Source of the DNA: Crocinitomicaceae bacterium | Lineage (GTDB): Bacteria > Bacteroidota > Bacteroidia > Flavobacteriales_D > Crocinitomicaceae | Direction: 5' to 3' | NCBI GenBank assembly: GCA_030830785.1 | Contig: JAURMI010000003.1 | Coordinates: 248,001 to 312,000 of the forward strand | DNA length: 64,000 nt | Part shown: positions 8,389-17,385 of the stretch, piece after piece | Numbering within the stretch: the first letter of the stretch is position 1 | Layout: every line of letters starts with the position of its first letter | Translations under genes and position numbers: made by a program | Notes under the pieces: generated by a model | Databases searched by the model: none | Told to the model about the DNA's origin: nothing | What the model saw: only the letters and a program-made list of their open reading frames with translations

Positions 8389-9579
8389 TTACTTTATAAC
8401 CTTTAATTCTTTCCCAACTTTGATAAAAGCCGCAATGGCCTTGTCTAAATCTTCGATGCTATGTGCAGCCGAAATTTGGGTACGAATGCGTGCTTGCCCT
8501 TGAGCAACAACCGGATAAAAGAACCCAATTGCATATACGCCTTCATTTAAAAGTCTGTTGGCAAATTCTTGAGATAAAGCGGCATCATATAACATTATTG
8601 GCACAATAGGCGAATCTCCGACTTTAATATCAAAACCTGCAGCTTTAATGTGCTTTTTAAAATAGGCCGTATTTGATTCTAAACGATCTCTCAGTTGGGT
8701 TGTAGCGCTCAAAATATCAAAAACTTTAATGGATGCGCCAACAATTGCTGGGGATAGTGAATTTGAAAATAGATAGGGTCGTGAACGCTGTCTAAGCATT
8801 TCGATTATTTCTTTTTTACCCGTTGTATAACCGCCCATTGCTCCGCCTAGGGCTTTTCCAAGTGTACCTGTAATGATATCAACTTGATCCATAACACCGT
8901 AATGTTCTGGCACACCTCTACCAGTTTTTCCAATAAATCCAGCAGAATGACATTCATCAGTCATCACCAAAGCATCGTATTTATTTGCCAATGCACAGAT
9001 TTCATCCATTTTTGCCAAATCGCCATCCATAGAAAACACCCCATCTGTAACTATTATGCGATGTCTTTGCGCTTGTGATTTAATCAATTGGGCCTCGAGA
9101 TCTGCCATATCTGAATGCTTATATCTATATCGCTCAGCCTTACAAAGTCTGATACCATCAATTATAGAAGCGTGATTTAATTCATCGGAAATAATGGCAT
9201 CTTGCTGTGAAAAAAGCGGTTCAAAAACACCTCCATTTGCATCAAAGGCTGCCGCATAAAGTATTGTATCTTCAGTACCGTAAAACGTTGATATTTTTTT
9301 TTCAAGTGTTTTATGAATATCCTGCGTACCACAAATAAAACGCACAGAAGACATGCCATAACCATGTGAATCTAACGCATCTTTTGAAGCTTTAATTACT
9401 TCTGGATGAGAAGACAAGCCTAAATAATTGTTGGCACACATAATTACAACCTCTTCACCAGAGGCAACCCTAACATTCGCGCCTTGAGGAGTAACAATTA
9501 TGCGTTCCTTCTTTAATAGACCATCGGATTGAATTTGATTTAGCTCATTTGCTAAAAACTCTTGAATCTTTGTATACAT
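8389..9579 (-). CDS. kbl: Glycine C-acetyltransferase (2-amino-3-ketobutyrate CoA ligase)
   Basis: A 396-residue PLP enzyme of the alpha-oxoamine synthase family. It cleaves 2-amino-3-ketobutyrate with CoA to glycine and acetyl-CoA in threonine degradation. Visible marks are CANNYLGLSSHPEV near residue 48, TDECHSAGFIGKTGRG (Asp208 contacts the PLP nitrogen) and GTLGKALGGAMGG with the Schiff-base Lys242. Length and motifs fit Kbl better than the longer BioF or HemA. The start overlaps the stop of the upstream membrane-protein gene (TGATG). Threonine dehydrogenase is not in the window. Confidence 0.92.
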   Translation of the reverse strand: MYTKIQEFLANELNQIQSDGLLKKERIIVTPQGANVRVASGEEVVIMCANNYLGLSSHPEVIKASKDALDSHGYGMSSVRFICGTQDIHKTLEKKISTFYGTEDTILYAAAFDANGGVFEPLFSQQDAIISDELNHASIIDGIRLCKAERYRYKHSDMADLEAQLIKSQAQRHRIIVTDGVFSMDGDLAKMDEICALANKYDALVMTDECHSAGFIGKTGRGVPEHYGVMDQVDIITGTLGKALGGAMGGYTTGKKEIIEMLRQRSRPYLFSNSLSPAIVGASIKVFDILSATTQLRDRLESNTAYFKKHIKAAGFDIKVGDSPIVPIMLYDAALSQEFANRLLNEGVYAIGFFYPVVAQGQARIRTQISAAHSIEDLDKAIAAFIKVGKELKVIK

Positions 9580-10124
9580 CAGGATTTAATTTTCTTAGAA
9601 ATCAATTGAAACAACAAACGGGCCTCCTTTTCTGAGAGCTTGCGCCCAAAACGTACTTTTTGATGAAAATAATCAAATTCAAAACGTTCCCCGCCATTTA
9701 TCCAAGGTGAACTTTCCCAAACCGCTTGAAAACTCCCTTCTTTTGGAATTTCGAAACGCAGATTTTTAATATTCTCGAAATAATACGGGTAAGTCTTGCC
9801 AAAATGCCAAATGGATTTTTTCAAATAAAACGCGTCTTGATCAATTTTAATATATTCTTGACCTTTGAGGTTCCAAAAAAAACTCATGGTAACGCGCCAA
9901 GCATAGTAAAGCCAAAAAACTAAGAATATCCATAGAATTAATCGCTCCTGGTCTTTGAGCTTCATCACATTAAGGGCCCAAATTACACTAAATCCTATGA
10001 CATACCACATGCCAAGCCATGCACCCATAATTGCCGAAACCCAAATACTTTTTGATGGATCAATAACAATGGTTGTCTTACCTTTTTGATCATTGAAACT
10101 AATACGGTTGCCAATCCATTTCAC
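9579..10124 (-). CDS. Membrane protein of unknown function (GTG start)
   Basis: 181 residues that I do not recognise to family. Two TM helices (about 28-50 and 62-84) are followed by a soluble C-terminal half with a PH-like beta pattern (FENIKNLRFEIP, GERFEFDYF, RFGRKLSEKEA), like small bacterial PH-domain (YcxB/bPH2-type) membrane proteins. The start codon is GTG at 10124; no upstream ATG is in frame. A perfect -7 box ends 4 nt before it. It is translationally coupled to kbl by a TGATG overlap. Confidence 0.7.
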   Translation of the reverse strand: MKWIGNRISFNDQKGKTTIVIDPSKSIWVSAIMGAWLGMWYVIGFSVIWALNVMKLKDQERLILWIFLVFWLYYAWRVTMSFFWNLKGQEYIKIDQDAFYLKKSIWHFGKTYPYYFENIKNLRFEIPKEGSFQAVWESSPWINGGERFEFDYFHQKVRFGRKLSEKEARLLFQLISKKIKS

Positions 10125-10128
10125 CCTA

Positions 10129-10136
10129 CAAAATTA
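10129..10136 (-). promoter_or_regulatory. -7 box TAATTTTG, 4 nt before a GTG start
   Basis: A perfect TAnnTTTG on the minus strand immediately after the gldN-side terminator, with TAGG between the box and the GTG at 10124. It is the likely promoter of the membrane protein and kbl pair, giving a leaderless transcript if the usual spacing holds. Confidence 0.5.
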
Positions 10137-10140
10137 AACG

Positions 10141-10168
10141 AAAAAGCCCCACTTTTCAGTAGGGCTTT
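10141..10168 (-). terminator. Rho-independent terminator after gldN
   Basis: On the minus strand AAAGCCC (10168-10162) pairs with GGGCTTT (10149-10143). An inner ACT/AGT pairing and a short T run (10145-10141) follow the 18 nt after the gldN stop. It closes the gldKLMN unit. Confidence 0.7.
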
Positions 10169-10185
10169 GATTTAAATTTAACTTT

Positions 10186-11442
10186 TTAAAATTGCCAAAG
10201 ATTTTGTTCCCAATTTCTAAGACTTTCTTTGATTCTCTCAGATTCATAAAGGGCATCAACACCAAATTTATAATCTTCGATTTCGCGATCAAATTTATCA
10301 GAGGCGCGGTAAATTGTAGATGAAAACTTACGCTTCCAAAATAAATCGTCAAAAGACATCCATTGTGCGTCATTTTTGTCGTTGTATACATAATAGTTAA
10401 CAATGACATCTCTTAGTTCATCAAAATACAGCCAAAACATTTCACGCTCCTCAAATTCACCTTGGTATCTTTCAAAACGCCCACTCTTTATTTCAACAGG
10501 AATTCCCGCATTATCATAAAGCAACACTTTACCCCTTAAACTTGGATTTTGGGTGTTGACCTTATACCTAGCTACTGGAGCAATTGCGATAATGCGCCTA
10601 TCTAGGATCGATCTTTCTTTGTCGAAATACCAATCTTCTTTTATATTGTAGGCAACAATATGCGCAGAATTCAAATAGAAAAGATTATCTTTTTCCAAAA
10701 CAGGTGTGCCAACGTCGGCCGCATTCCAACGCTCCTCCATATATTTGAAATCCATGCGTCCTAAAGCTTCCCAATCTTTGTCAGGGTTATCTGCTTCTAC
10801 AGAATCATAAAATTGGCGATAAGACTGATCTGTTTTAGTTAAAAGTTTAGTAACTTCTGAAACCCAAAGGTAGATCTCAACTGGTTCTCCAGGTATTCTA
10901 CTGGTCATGACCTGATTGACTTTATTGCGATATGTCTCGGAATTAAAATAGTCATCACGCCCTGATCGTTGAATAGGATATTTTAACGAGTAGCCGTCTT
11001 CTTCACTTTCTTCGTAAACTTCAGAATTTACCCTATAGACTGTAAGATCCCCTAACATGATGTGTCTTTGAATAATTGTCCAAAGCGACCACCTTTTGTC
11101 GTGTTTTCTCCAATCCTGATTGTCAATATCAGCTGGAGATTTCGGATCGTATTCACTGCCTAAGATGGAGTAATCGAATTGATCAACTGGAAAAAATATA
11201 TCGTGATTCAATTTTTCGCGTGCATCAATTCGAGAAAAAATGCGTTTTTGCCAAGTAACATCACTAGCACGTACGTATTCGTAATCAACTTTGGTACGAA
11301 CGGGCACCTCTTCCTGAATGGCAACACCATCTACAACTCCTCCAGGAAGCGTATTGTATGGTCCACGCTGAGGTCGATCGGGTTGTTGCGCACATACATT
11401 GGCGACAACTAAACACAACGGTAATAATAATGAAACTTTCAT
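10186..11442 (-). CDS. gldN: Type IX secretion / gliding protein GldN (PorN)
   Basis: A 418-residue exported protein. The signal peptide is residues 1-19 (ending NVCAQ). The body fits the periplasmic partner of GldK in the ring under the outer membrane: RTKVDYEYVRASDVTW, KRIFSRIDAREKLNH, then WSLWTIIQRHIMLGDLTVYR. At 418 residues it is longer than the roughly 300-340 I expect for GldN; the extra length is mainly in the middle and at the C-terminus. It is the last gene of gldKLMN, starting 12 bp after gldM, and is followed by a terminator. Confidence 0.92.
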   Translation of the reverse strand: MKVSLLLPLCLVVANVCAQQPDRPQRGPYNTLPGGVVDGVAIQEEVPVRTKVDYEYVRASDVTWQKRIFSRIDAREKLNHDIFFPVDQFDYSILGSEYDPKSPADIDNQDWRKHDKRWSLWTIIQRHIMLGDLTVYRVNSEVYEESEEDGYSLKYPIQRSGRDDYFNSETYRNKVNQVMTSRIPGEPVEIYLWVSEVTKLLTKTDQSYRQFYDSVEADNPDKDWEALGRMDFKYMEERWNAADVGTPVLEKDNLFYLNSAHIVAYNIKEDWYFDKERSILDRRIIAIAPVARYKVNTQNPSLRGKVLLYDNAGIPVEIKSGRFERYQGEFEEREMFWLYFDELRDVIVNYYVYNDKNDAQWMSFDDLFWKRKFSSTIYRASDKFDREIEDYKFGVDALYESERIKESLRNWEQNLWQF

Positions 11443-11454
11443 GGCATTATAAAT

Positions 11455-13206
11455 TTATGGAACTACTGTCAAGGCACTTTTAATACTGCGTGTGCCACCA
11501 GGACCATTACAATTAATAACTACTCCAACTATGCTACCAGGCTTCACTTTTGCTACTGCAGTTCCTGGAATTACACCACCTTGGAAAAACACTTTTTCAT
11601 CTCCTGCACTTAAATATCCTCCTGTCGGAGTAAAAGCAACATTCAATGCACTTCCTTTTAAAATTAAACTCACTCTTAAACCAGTTCTCTTGGAAATTTT
11701 ATCATTTCCGAGTGACGGATCAGGGAATTCTTTGACTTTATATTTTACAACAGCATATGTCTTAGATTTTCCATCTTTATCTTTTCCTGTAAGTGTAAGG
11801 ACAGTTTGGGTTCCTCCGCCAGGTCTGACTACGTATCCATTGTAATTATTCCCATCTACATTAAAGGATCTTGCTGATATCGAAGCATTCGATGCCGATA
11901 TATTACTTGATACGGCACCTGCTACAACGGGTGCAACCTTATTGTCATATCCTCTGTATAATACAGACATTTCAGGCAATGCTATACTCCCTTGAGGCTT
12001 TGCTACGGCAACTTTCCATTCCCAATCTCTTGTTCTTGGAATCCCCATTTTATTTTTAATGGTCACCTTACCATTGATTTTCATGTCAGAAGCACCAGCT
12101 TTTAATTTTACATGTGCAATACCATCTTTGATTTCAATATTACCTGAACTGGAAGTAACCTCAGGGTTTTTGTCAGAGTCATAGGCAGCCATAGTAACTA
12201 AAAGCTCAATATCTTCTCCTTGTGTTGCAACACCTGGACCACTCACTAACTCCTGAATTTTATTAAAAGAGTACTCGCCAGTGGTAACTTTACTTTGAAG
12301 CAAAAACACCGCCTTTGCTCGAGCAGCAAGTATTTCATTTTGCAAAGAACTCAATGAAGCCAAAGCACCTACCAGAGGGGCGTGATCAAAAGTTCTACCA
12401 AGCCAATGAACGTTTTTGGTTTCATGGTGGTCATCCATTTCTAGTTTGGTCAGTTCTTGATAAATAGATAATAAAGTTGAAACATCCTCTGGATTTACTT
12501 TATTACCACCTGATTCAAACATTTTGCGAATCTGCTTATCTAAATCATCAAAGTTTGAAAACTTATCGATATCAGTTGCTTTTAACTTATAAACAGTTTC
12601 TCCTTCTTGATAATTTGCACAAACTTCGACAATTGAAGAACGTAAACCTTTATACAAAGACCAAAGTTTTTTACCCTTCTTGGTAGGGTCTATCTTTGTA
12701 ATTTCAGACCCTATAATTTCATGCATCGGTACATCAAAATTCTCCTTTTGATTGATTGCTTGCAAATAAAGTCTTGTAGGTAAAAGAGGATTATTGGGAT
12801 CATATTTTTTCCAAAGAATACTTTTCTTGTCATTTGGTTTAGCCGTTTTAACAGCGTCCTCACCTTCGACTTTGCCAATAATATCTAATTTAATTTCATC
12901 TACATACTTAATAAACTCGCCAACATTTTTATCAATTTGCTCGATCATGCCAAGAAATTTCTTGATTTTCTTCGCCTTTTCAGCTGAGTCCGGTGTTCCA
13001 TCGAGATCTGAAAGCTCCTGCTTTAAGGTTGCTCTGGCCGAATTACCACGCTCGTATTGAGTAATACTTCCACGTTGAATATTTTCCTCAATTGCCACAA
13101 ATGCATCGAGAATTTGCTTAGATACGTTCAACGCTAGAAGTGCAGTTAATACCAAGTACATGAGACCAATCATCTTCTGTCTTGGTGTTTCCTTACCACC
13201 TGCCAT
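11455..13206 (-). CDS. gldM: Gliding motility / T9SS motor protein GldM (PorM)
   Basis: A 583-residue inner-membrane protein with one N-terminal TM helix (about 12-30) and a long periplasmic part of four domains. With GldL it forms the proton-driven motor of T9SS and gliding. The N-terminus MAGGKETPRQKMIGLMYLV keeps Arg9 and Tyr17, which align with residues known to matter in the Flavobacterium johnsoniae motor. It is somewhat longer than the F. johnsoniae protein (about 510). It lies between gldL (57 bp gap) and gldN (12 bp gap). Confidence 0.95.
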   Translation of the reverse strand: MAGGKETPRQKMIGLMYLVLTALLALNVSKQILDAFVAIEENIQRGSITQYERGNSARATLKQELSDLDGTPDSAEKAKKIKKFLGMIEQIDKNVGEFIKYVDEIKLDIIGKVEGEDAVKTAKPNDKKSILWKKYDPNNPLLPTRLYLQAINQKENFDVPMHEIIGSEITKIDPTKKGKKLWSLYKGLRSSIVEVCANYQEGETVYKLKATDIDKFSNFDDLDKQIRKMFESGGNKVNPEDVSTLLSIYQELTKLEMDDHHETKNVHWLGRTFDHAPLVGALASLSSLQNEILAARAKAVFLLQSKVTTGEYSFNKIQELVSGPGVATQGEDIELLVTMAAYDSDKNPEVTSSSGNIEIKDGIAHVKLKAGASDMKINGKVTIKNKMGIPRTRDWEWKVAVAKPQGSIALPEMSVLYRGYDNKVAPVVAGAVSSNISASNASISARSFNVDGNNYNGYVVRPGGGTQTVLTLTGKDKDGKSKTYAVVKYKVKEFPDPSLGNDKISKRTGLRVSLILKGSALNVAFTPTGGYLSAGDEKVFFQGGVIPGTAVAKVKPGSIVGVVINCNGPGGTRSIKSALTVVP

Positions 13207-13263
13207 TTTCTTTAATTTTTAATTTGTTTATACTTAATTGAATTATTGAATTAAAGAAAGGGC

Positions 13264-14085
13264 TTAACCTCTCATTGCACGTAACATGTTACCATAAACA
13301 TTATTAAGATCAGTTAAATTCTGAGACAATAATGCCATATTTTCACGGTAAGATGCCGTATCAGACGCTGACGAAGCCAGATCATTCATGATATTCTTAA
13401 TATTATCTTGTAAGCTATTCATTTGATTCATGCTCTCTAGATAATCTTGTGATGATTTTAATTGCAACTCATAAACATGATTGAGTGCACCAAGACTTTG
13501 TCCTAATTTTTGCATTTCAACACCAAAATTACCTTGACCCTCACCAGCAATTCCAGCAATAGCCGAAGCTGAAGCAGCATATTGCTCAGTCAATTTACTT
13601 AAGCCTTCTGACGCATTTTCTAGACTCTTAACATAAGAATCTGTTGCGCCGGCAGCCGTTGAAATTGCTCCTAGAGATCTAGCATTATCTGCTAAGTTCG
13701 ACATGCTATCTTTTAATTTTGACAACAATGCTTGATCTATTCCCGCTTTGTCTAATTCTTTTGCTAAATGATCTGCAGCACCGCCGCCACCTAATCCACC
13801 TTTTTTCAATAGTGGTAATAAGCGATTTTCGTCATTATTTTCTTCAACGCCTAATTCTGGGAATACACGTGTCCAATCTACTTCTTCATGCAATGGCTCC
13901 ATTGCAATAAAGGCAAAGATTAAAGATTCAGTGATAAGACCTACAATTAGCATTTGGTCAGCTCCAGGCCAGTGCATGATTTTGAAAAGTGCACCTAGAA
14001 TTACAACAGAAGCTCCATATCCAGTTACGTATTTTACAATCAGTCTGTATTTGCGTGAAGCAAAAAATCCACCATTACCACTCAT
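13264..14085 (-). CDS. gldL: Gliding motility / T9SS motor protein GldL (PorL)
   Basis: A 273-residue inner-membrane protein with two TM helices (about 16-37 and 43-62) and a cytoplasmic coiled-coil tail. Lys35 and His38 in TM1, Glu53 in TM2 and Glu63 just after it match, by spacing, Lys27/His30/Glu49/Glu59 of F. johnsoniae GldL, so the proton pathway looks intact. The tail is Gly/Ala/Ser-rich with heptad-like Leu spacing, and longer than in the shortest homologues. The 39 bp before its start is A/T-rich, the usual Bacteroidota translation-start context. Confidence 0.95.
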   Translation of the reverse strand: MSGNGGFFASRKYRLIVKYVTGYGASVVILGALFKIMHWPGADQMLIVGLITESLIFAFIAMEPLHEEVDWTRVFPELGVEENNDENRLLPLLKKGGLGGGGAADHLAKELDKAGIDQALLSKLKDSMSNLADNARSLGAISTAAGATDSYVKSLENASEGLSKLTEQYAASASAIAGIAGEGQGNFGVEMQKLGQSLGALNHVYELQLKSSQDYLESMNQMNSLQDNIKNIMNDLASSASDTASYRENMALLSQNLTDLNNVYGNMLRAMRG

Positions 14086-14124
14086 AATTTTTGTTTTTTT
14101 TAGTTAATTAATTGATTTATAGAT

Positions 14125-16221
14125 TTAGTTTAGGATTATATCTGTTTGAATTTCTTCACCGTTTTCTTGCTCAATATCTTTACCGCCTCTGCCAAGGTGA
14201 GTCATCGTGTTTCTAAAACCGATATAACTTTTAGCAGTATCTTGATATTCGTATGTACGTGTGGCATTCAATAGGTAGTAACCTATGTCTTTCCATGAAC
14301 CACCACGCAATACTTTACGTTTTTTCACTGGAGCATCTCCATCTTTTGCATTGTATTCATAATTTTGTGACATGTCATGAGCGAATTCATAAACTGACTC
14401 ATCATATGCCGTAGAACACCATTCTGCAACATTTCCAGCCATACAATACAAACCAAAGCCATTTGGATTATACGAATATACCTTTACCGTATAAAAACCG
14501 CCGTCTTCAAAATATCGGCCGCGCATTGGCTTGAAGTTTGCAAGGAAACAACCATTTGCGTTTCTAATGTATGGACCACCCCAAGGGTACTGCGCCATAT
14601 CGAGATCTCCTCTTGCGCCTCGTTCCCATTCAGATTCAGTAGGTAAACGAAAATCATTGACGAACAAATCACCATTGGCTTGTAACCAAGAATGGAAAAT
14701 TTGAGTTCTCCAAACTGAGAATGCTTTAGCTTGAGTCCAAGTAACGCCTACTACTGGATAGTTATCATAGGCCGTATTCCAAAAATAATTTTGTGCCATT
14801 GCAGAGTGTTCTGCATGTGTATAGTCACGAGACCAACACAGCGTATCTGGATACACATTAATACGTTCCTTGATGATAAATCTAGAACGGTCTGAATGTC
14901 CGCGGATAGCATTGTGTTGCCCTTTACTGTTAGTAAATCCAAGATCGAGATCTTGACCAGGATTTTGAAGAATCGTACCCTTAATATTTTCAGCTTTTGA
15001 CTGCTGCTCGTTTTCATCTAAAACAGTAAAACTTGTGCTTTCCGGATCAGTTAAAACAATTTCACCATTCTCTTCGCTCTTTTCCAGAGTTTTTTGAGCA
15101 GTTTCATCAACCCAAGCTTTATTAGAATTTTGATCCATTGTCATGAGCGTCATGCGGTGCTGCTCATCTGTTTTATAATCTTTCCCTAAAGGCTCGCGTT
15201 TAGACCTTTGATAAAGCGGTTGTTCTGCATCTTTATCGAGTTCGTCATAAGCAAAAGTCTTTCTAGCATCAATTGACTTGGTAATAATTTTACCCCTACG
15301 TGCGGCTTCTTTGTAATCAATCCAATAATAATCAAAATACAATAATCGGGTATCTATTTCACGACGATTGTAAAAACGCTCTGCCTCTGATAAATACATA
15401 TCAGATAACATAAACGCAATTTCTGGATCTTCGTAATCAACTGGCTCTAACCAATTTAACGTGAAGTATTTGCGATTCTCAATTCTACCGCCTTGATCGT
15501 ATTTTGTTTTGGAAGAACCTCCTTTGGTACTCGGTTTATCCGACTTGTTTTTAGTTCCACCAACTTCACCACTGTACATCTCAAAAATGCCACGCAAATC
15601 ATCGTCTGACATAACTACATCAAATTTGTCATCAGCATTTCCACCTCTAGGCGCTTTGTATTGATAACCATTTACGAGTCTTTTTGGCTTTTTCTTATTA
15701 TCTGTATTAGTACCCAACATTGTCATAATGGTTTTATCTACCTCTGCATTGTTAGTAGAATCCATGAAAAGTTGGAAAGGCGTATTACCACCTTGAACAT
15801 CTGAACCCATAGCAATCATTGTGCGATACGGCTCTTTAAAGAAATTATCTGGAATATTCACCCAGCGCTCTGCCTCTTCGCCGAAACTACGACGATAAAG
15901 TTTTTCACGAGCAATTGAGTCGCGCACCCAGTGCACAAACTGACGGTATTCGTTGTTTGAGATTTCTGTAGCATCCATATAAAACGCTGGAACAGACACG
16001 GTGTGCTTGCGCGCAGTGTGAAAGCCCATAATGTCTTCGTCATCTTCGCCTGTTTGATAAGCACCAGAAGGAATGTAAACCATTCCAAGTGGAACTTTCC
16101 CAGGACCAAGAACGTCCGGATACCAGGTGTCTCTACCACTCACACCTACTAAATTACCTTCGATGTCGCTACAAGCGTACATGAAGCTAAGAACAAAGAG
16201 AAAACTTAAATACTTTTTCAT
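14125..16221 (-). CDS. gldK: T9SS outer-membrane ring lipoprotein GldK (PorK), enlarged
   Basis: A 698-residue lipoprotein. The signal peptide has a lipobox at Cys17 (FMYACSD). The formylglycine-generating-enzyme-like (FGE-sulfatase) fold is split. Its first part (MVYIPSGAYQTG, ATEISNNEYRQFV) lies at about 45-110. Its second part (YPVVGVTWTQAKAF, RLPTESEWERGAR, GNVAEWC, VLRGGSW, GFRNTM) lies at about 488-675. The intervening segment includes a charged low-complexity stretch (about 380-460), making it 200 or more residues longer than the 460-490 typical of GldK/PorK. It is a structural ring component with GldN, not an active FGE. An imperfect -7 box (TATTTTAG, 16249-16256) lies upstream. Confidence 0.94.
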   Translation of the reverse strand: MKKYLSFLFVLSFMYACSDIEGNLVGVSGRDTWYPDVLGPGKVPLGMVYIPSGAYQTGEDDEDIMGFHTARKHTVSVPAFYMDATEISNNEYRQFVHWVRDSIAREKLYRRSFGEEAERWVNIPDNFFKEPYRTMIAMGSDVQGGNTPFQLFMDSTNNAEVDKTIMTMLGTNTDNKKKPKRLVNGYQYKAPRGGNADDKFDVVMSDDDLRGIFEMYSGEVGGTKNKSDKPSTKGGSSKTKYDQGGRIENRKYFTLNWLEPVDYEDPEIAFMLSDMYLSEAERFYNRREIDTRLLYFDYYWIDYKEAARRGKIITKSIDARKTFAYDELDKDAEQPLYQRSKREPLGKDYKTDEQHRMTLMTMDQNSNKAWVDETAQKTLEKSEENGEIVLTDPESTSFTVLDENEQQSKAENIKGTILQNPGQDLDLGFTNSKGQHNAIRGHSDRSRFIIKERINVYPDTLCWSRDYTHAEHSAMAQNYFWNTAYDNYPVVGVTWTQAKAFSVWRTQIFHSWLQANGDLFVNDFRLPTESEWERGARGDLDMAQYPWGGPYIRNANGCFLANFKPMRGRYFEDGGFYTVKVYSYNPNGFGLYCMAGNVAEWCSTAYDESVYEFAHDMSQNYEYNAKDGDAPVKKRKVLRGGSWKDIGYYLLNATRTYEYQDTAKSYIGFRNTMTHLGRGGKDIEQENGEEIQTDIILN

Positions 16222-16322
16222 TCGTTTGTTTTTGGTTCTGACCTACTCCTAAAATAACTTGCTACAGGTTTAATTTCGGATATAACGTAAGAACAATATA
16301 AATGGTTACACTTTTTTACCTC

Positions 16323-17276
16323 TTATAACCATCGAGGATGTCTTGCCTTCGTTTTTGGTGGCGGTGGCAAGAAATAACAATACTTGACCATCATTTCATG
16401 AGAACCTCTTGAAATACTGGCCAATTTATTAATATTAATATCATATGAATAACCAACATTAAAGTTGGGAATTGGAGAATATCCTAACATGAGCGCAAAG
16501 GCATCAGAAGTTCTAAAAGACAAACCCCCATAAGCTTGATTACCTGCAAGTTCCATCATGTAACGCGCGTTGAAATCTGCTGAGAATTTTATTAAGTCAG
16601 TTCTCACGAGCATTTGCGCATCAATGTTATTGCCAGTTCCAAAAGCATCTTTAAAAATATAACCGCCCATTAAGTAATAGTGACGTGCGGTCTGAAACGA
16701 AAGAGCCAAATTCGTTGGATCGGCCGAAAGGTCGGATTCAGATAAATGGGTTGTTGAAAAACCAGCATAATAATTTTTTGCTTGGAAGTAAAGGCCGAAA
16801 TTGGCATCGAGTGCTGTTGCAGCAAAACCAGTCGGCAATGAAGGATCATTGATAGTTGACGGTGGCACCCAAGTGGGATCCATACCGTAATTCATGATTC
16901 CGACGCCAACACCTACACCCAAAACACCTATTCGACCAATTTGAACTGGATAAGAATAATTGAGTAAAACTGTGTTTTGTCGAGAAAAGCCAATTGCGTC
17001 GTGGTAGAAATTTACGCCAAGACCACCGGGAAAAAACCTAGATAAATTGCCTTCCAAGTTAAGAACAGCTGAATTAGGTGCACCATTCACCTTATCCCAT
17101 TGATTGCGATAAATAGAGGTAGCACAAAACCCATTGTACATGTCAATTCCAGTTTTGCCTGGATTGATGCTCATTTTGTCGAACATAAAATGCGTGACAA
17201 GCTTATCTTGTTGTGCATAAGATGTAAAGAACAATAAAGACAGCGCAGCAGTTAATAGTCTGTTATTCAATAGCAT
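16323..17276 (-). CDS. PorP/SprF family T9SS outer-membrane protein
   Basis: A 317-residue outer-membrane beta-barrel. The signal peptide is residues 1-21 (LFFTSYAQ). The body has the PorP/SprF marks: DKLVTHFMFDKMSINPGKTG, then YRNQWDKVNGAPNSAVLNL, alternating beta strands and a GYSYDININKLAS strand near the end. Proteins of this family are T9SS outer-membrane partners, often needed for particular type B cargo. It lies 101 bp upstream of gldK in the same direction and probably in the same regulon. I cannot tell PorP from SprF, so no symbol is given. Confidence 0.9.
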   Translation of the reverse strand: MLLNNRLLTAALSLLFFTSYAQQDKLVTHFMFDKMSINPGKTGIDMYNGFCATSIYRNQWDKVNGAPNSAVLNLEGNLSRFFPGGLGVNFYHDAIGFSRQNTVLLNYSYPVQIGRIGVLGVGVGVGIMNYGMDPTWVPPSTINDPSLPTGFAATALDANFGLYFQAKNYYAGFSTTHLSESDLSADPTNLALSFQTARHYYLMGGYIFKDAFGTGNNIDAQMLVRTDLIKFSADFNARYMMELAGNQAYGGLSFRTSDAFALMLGYSPIPNFNVGYSYDININKLASISRGSHEMMVKYCYFLPPPPKTKARHPRWL

Positions 17277-17385
17277 AAGCGTAGTTTAGCATAAAAAAAT
17301 CGTTGCGAATAGTTAAATCACAATAATTTTAAGGTGCTAAAGTAAATAATTAATATGTAAAATAAAATACTTTTATACAAAAAGG

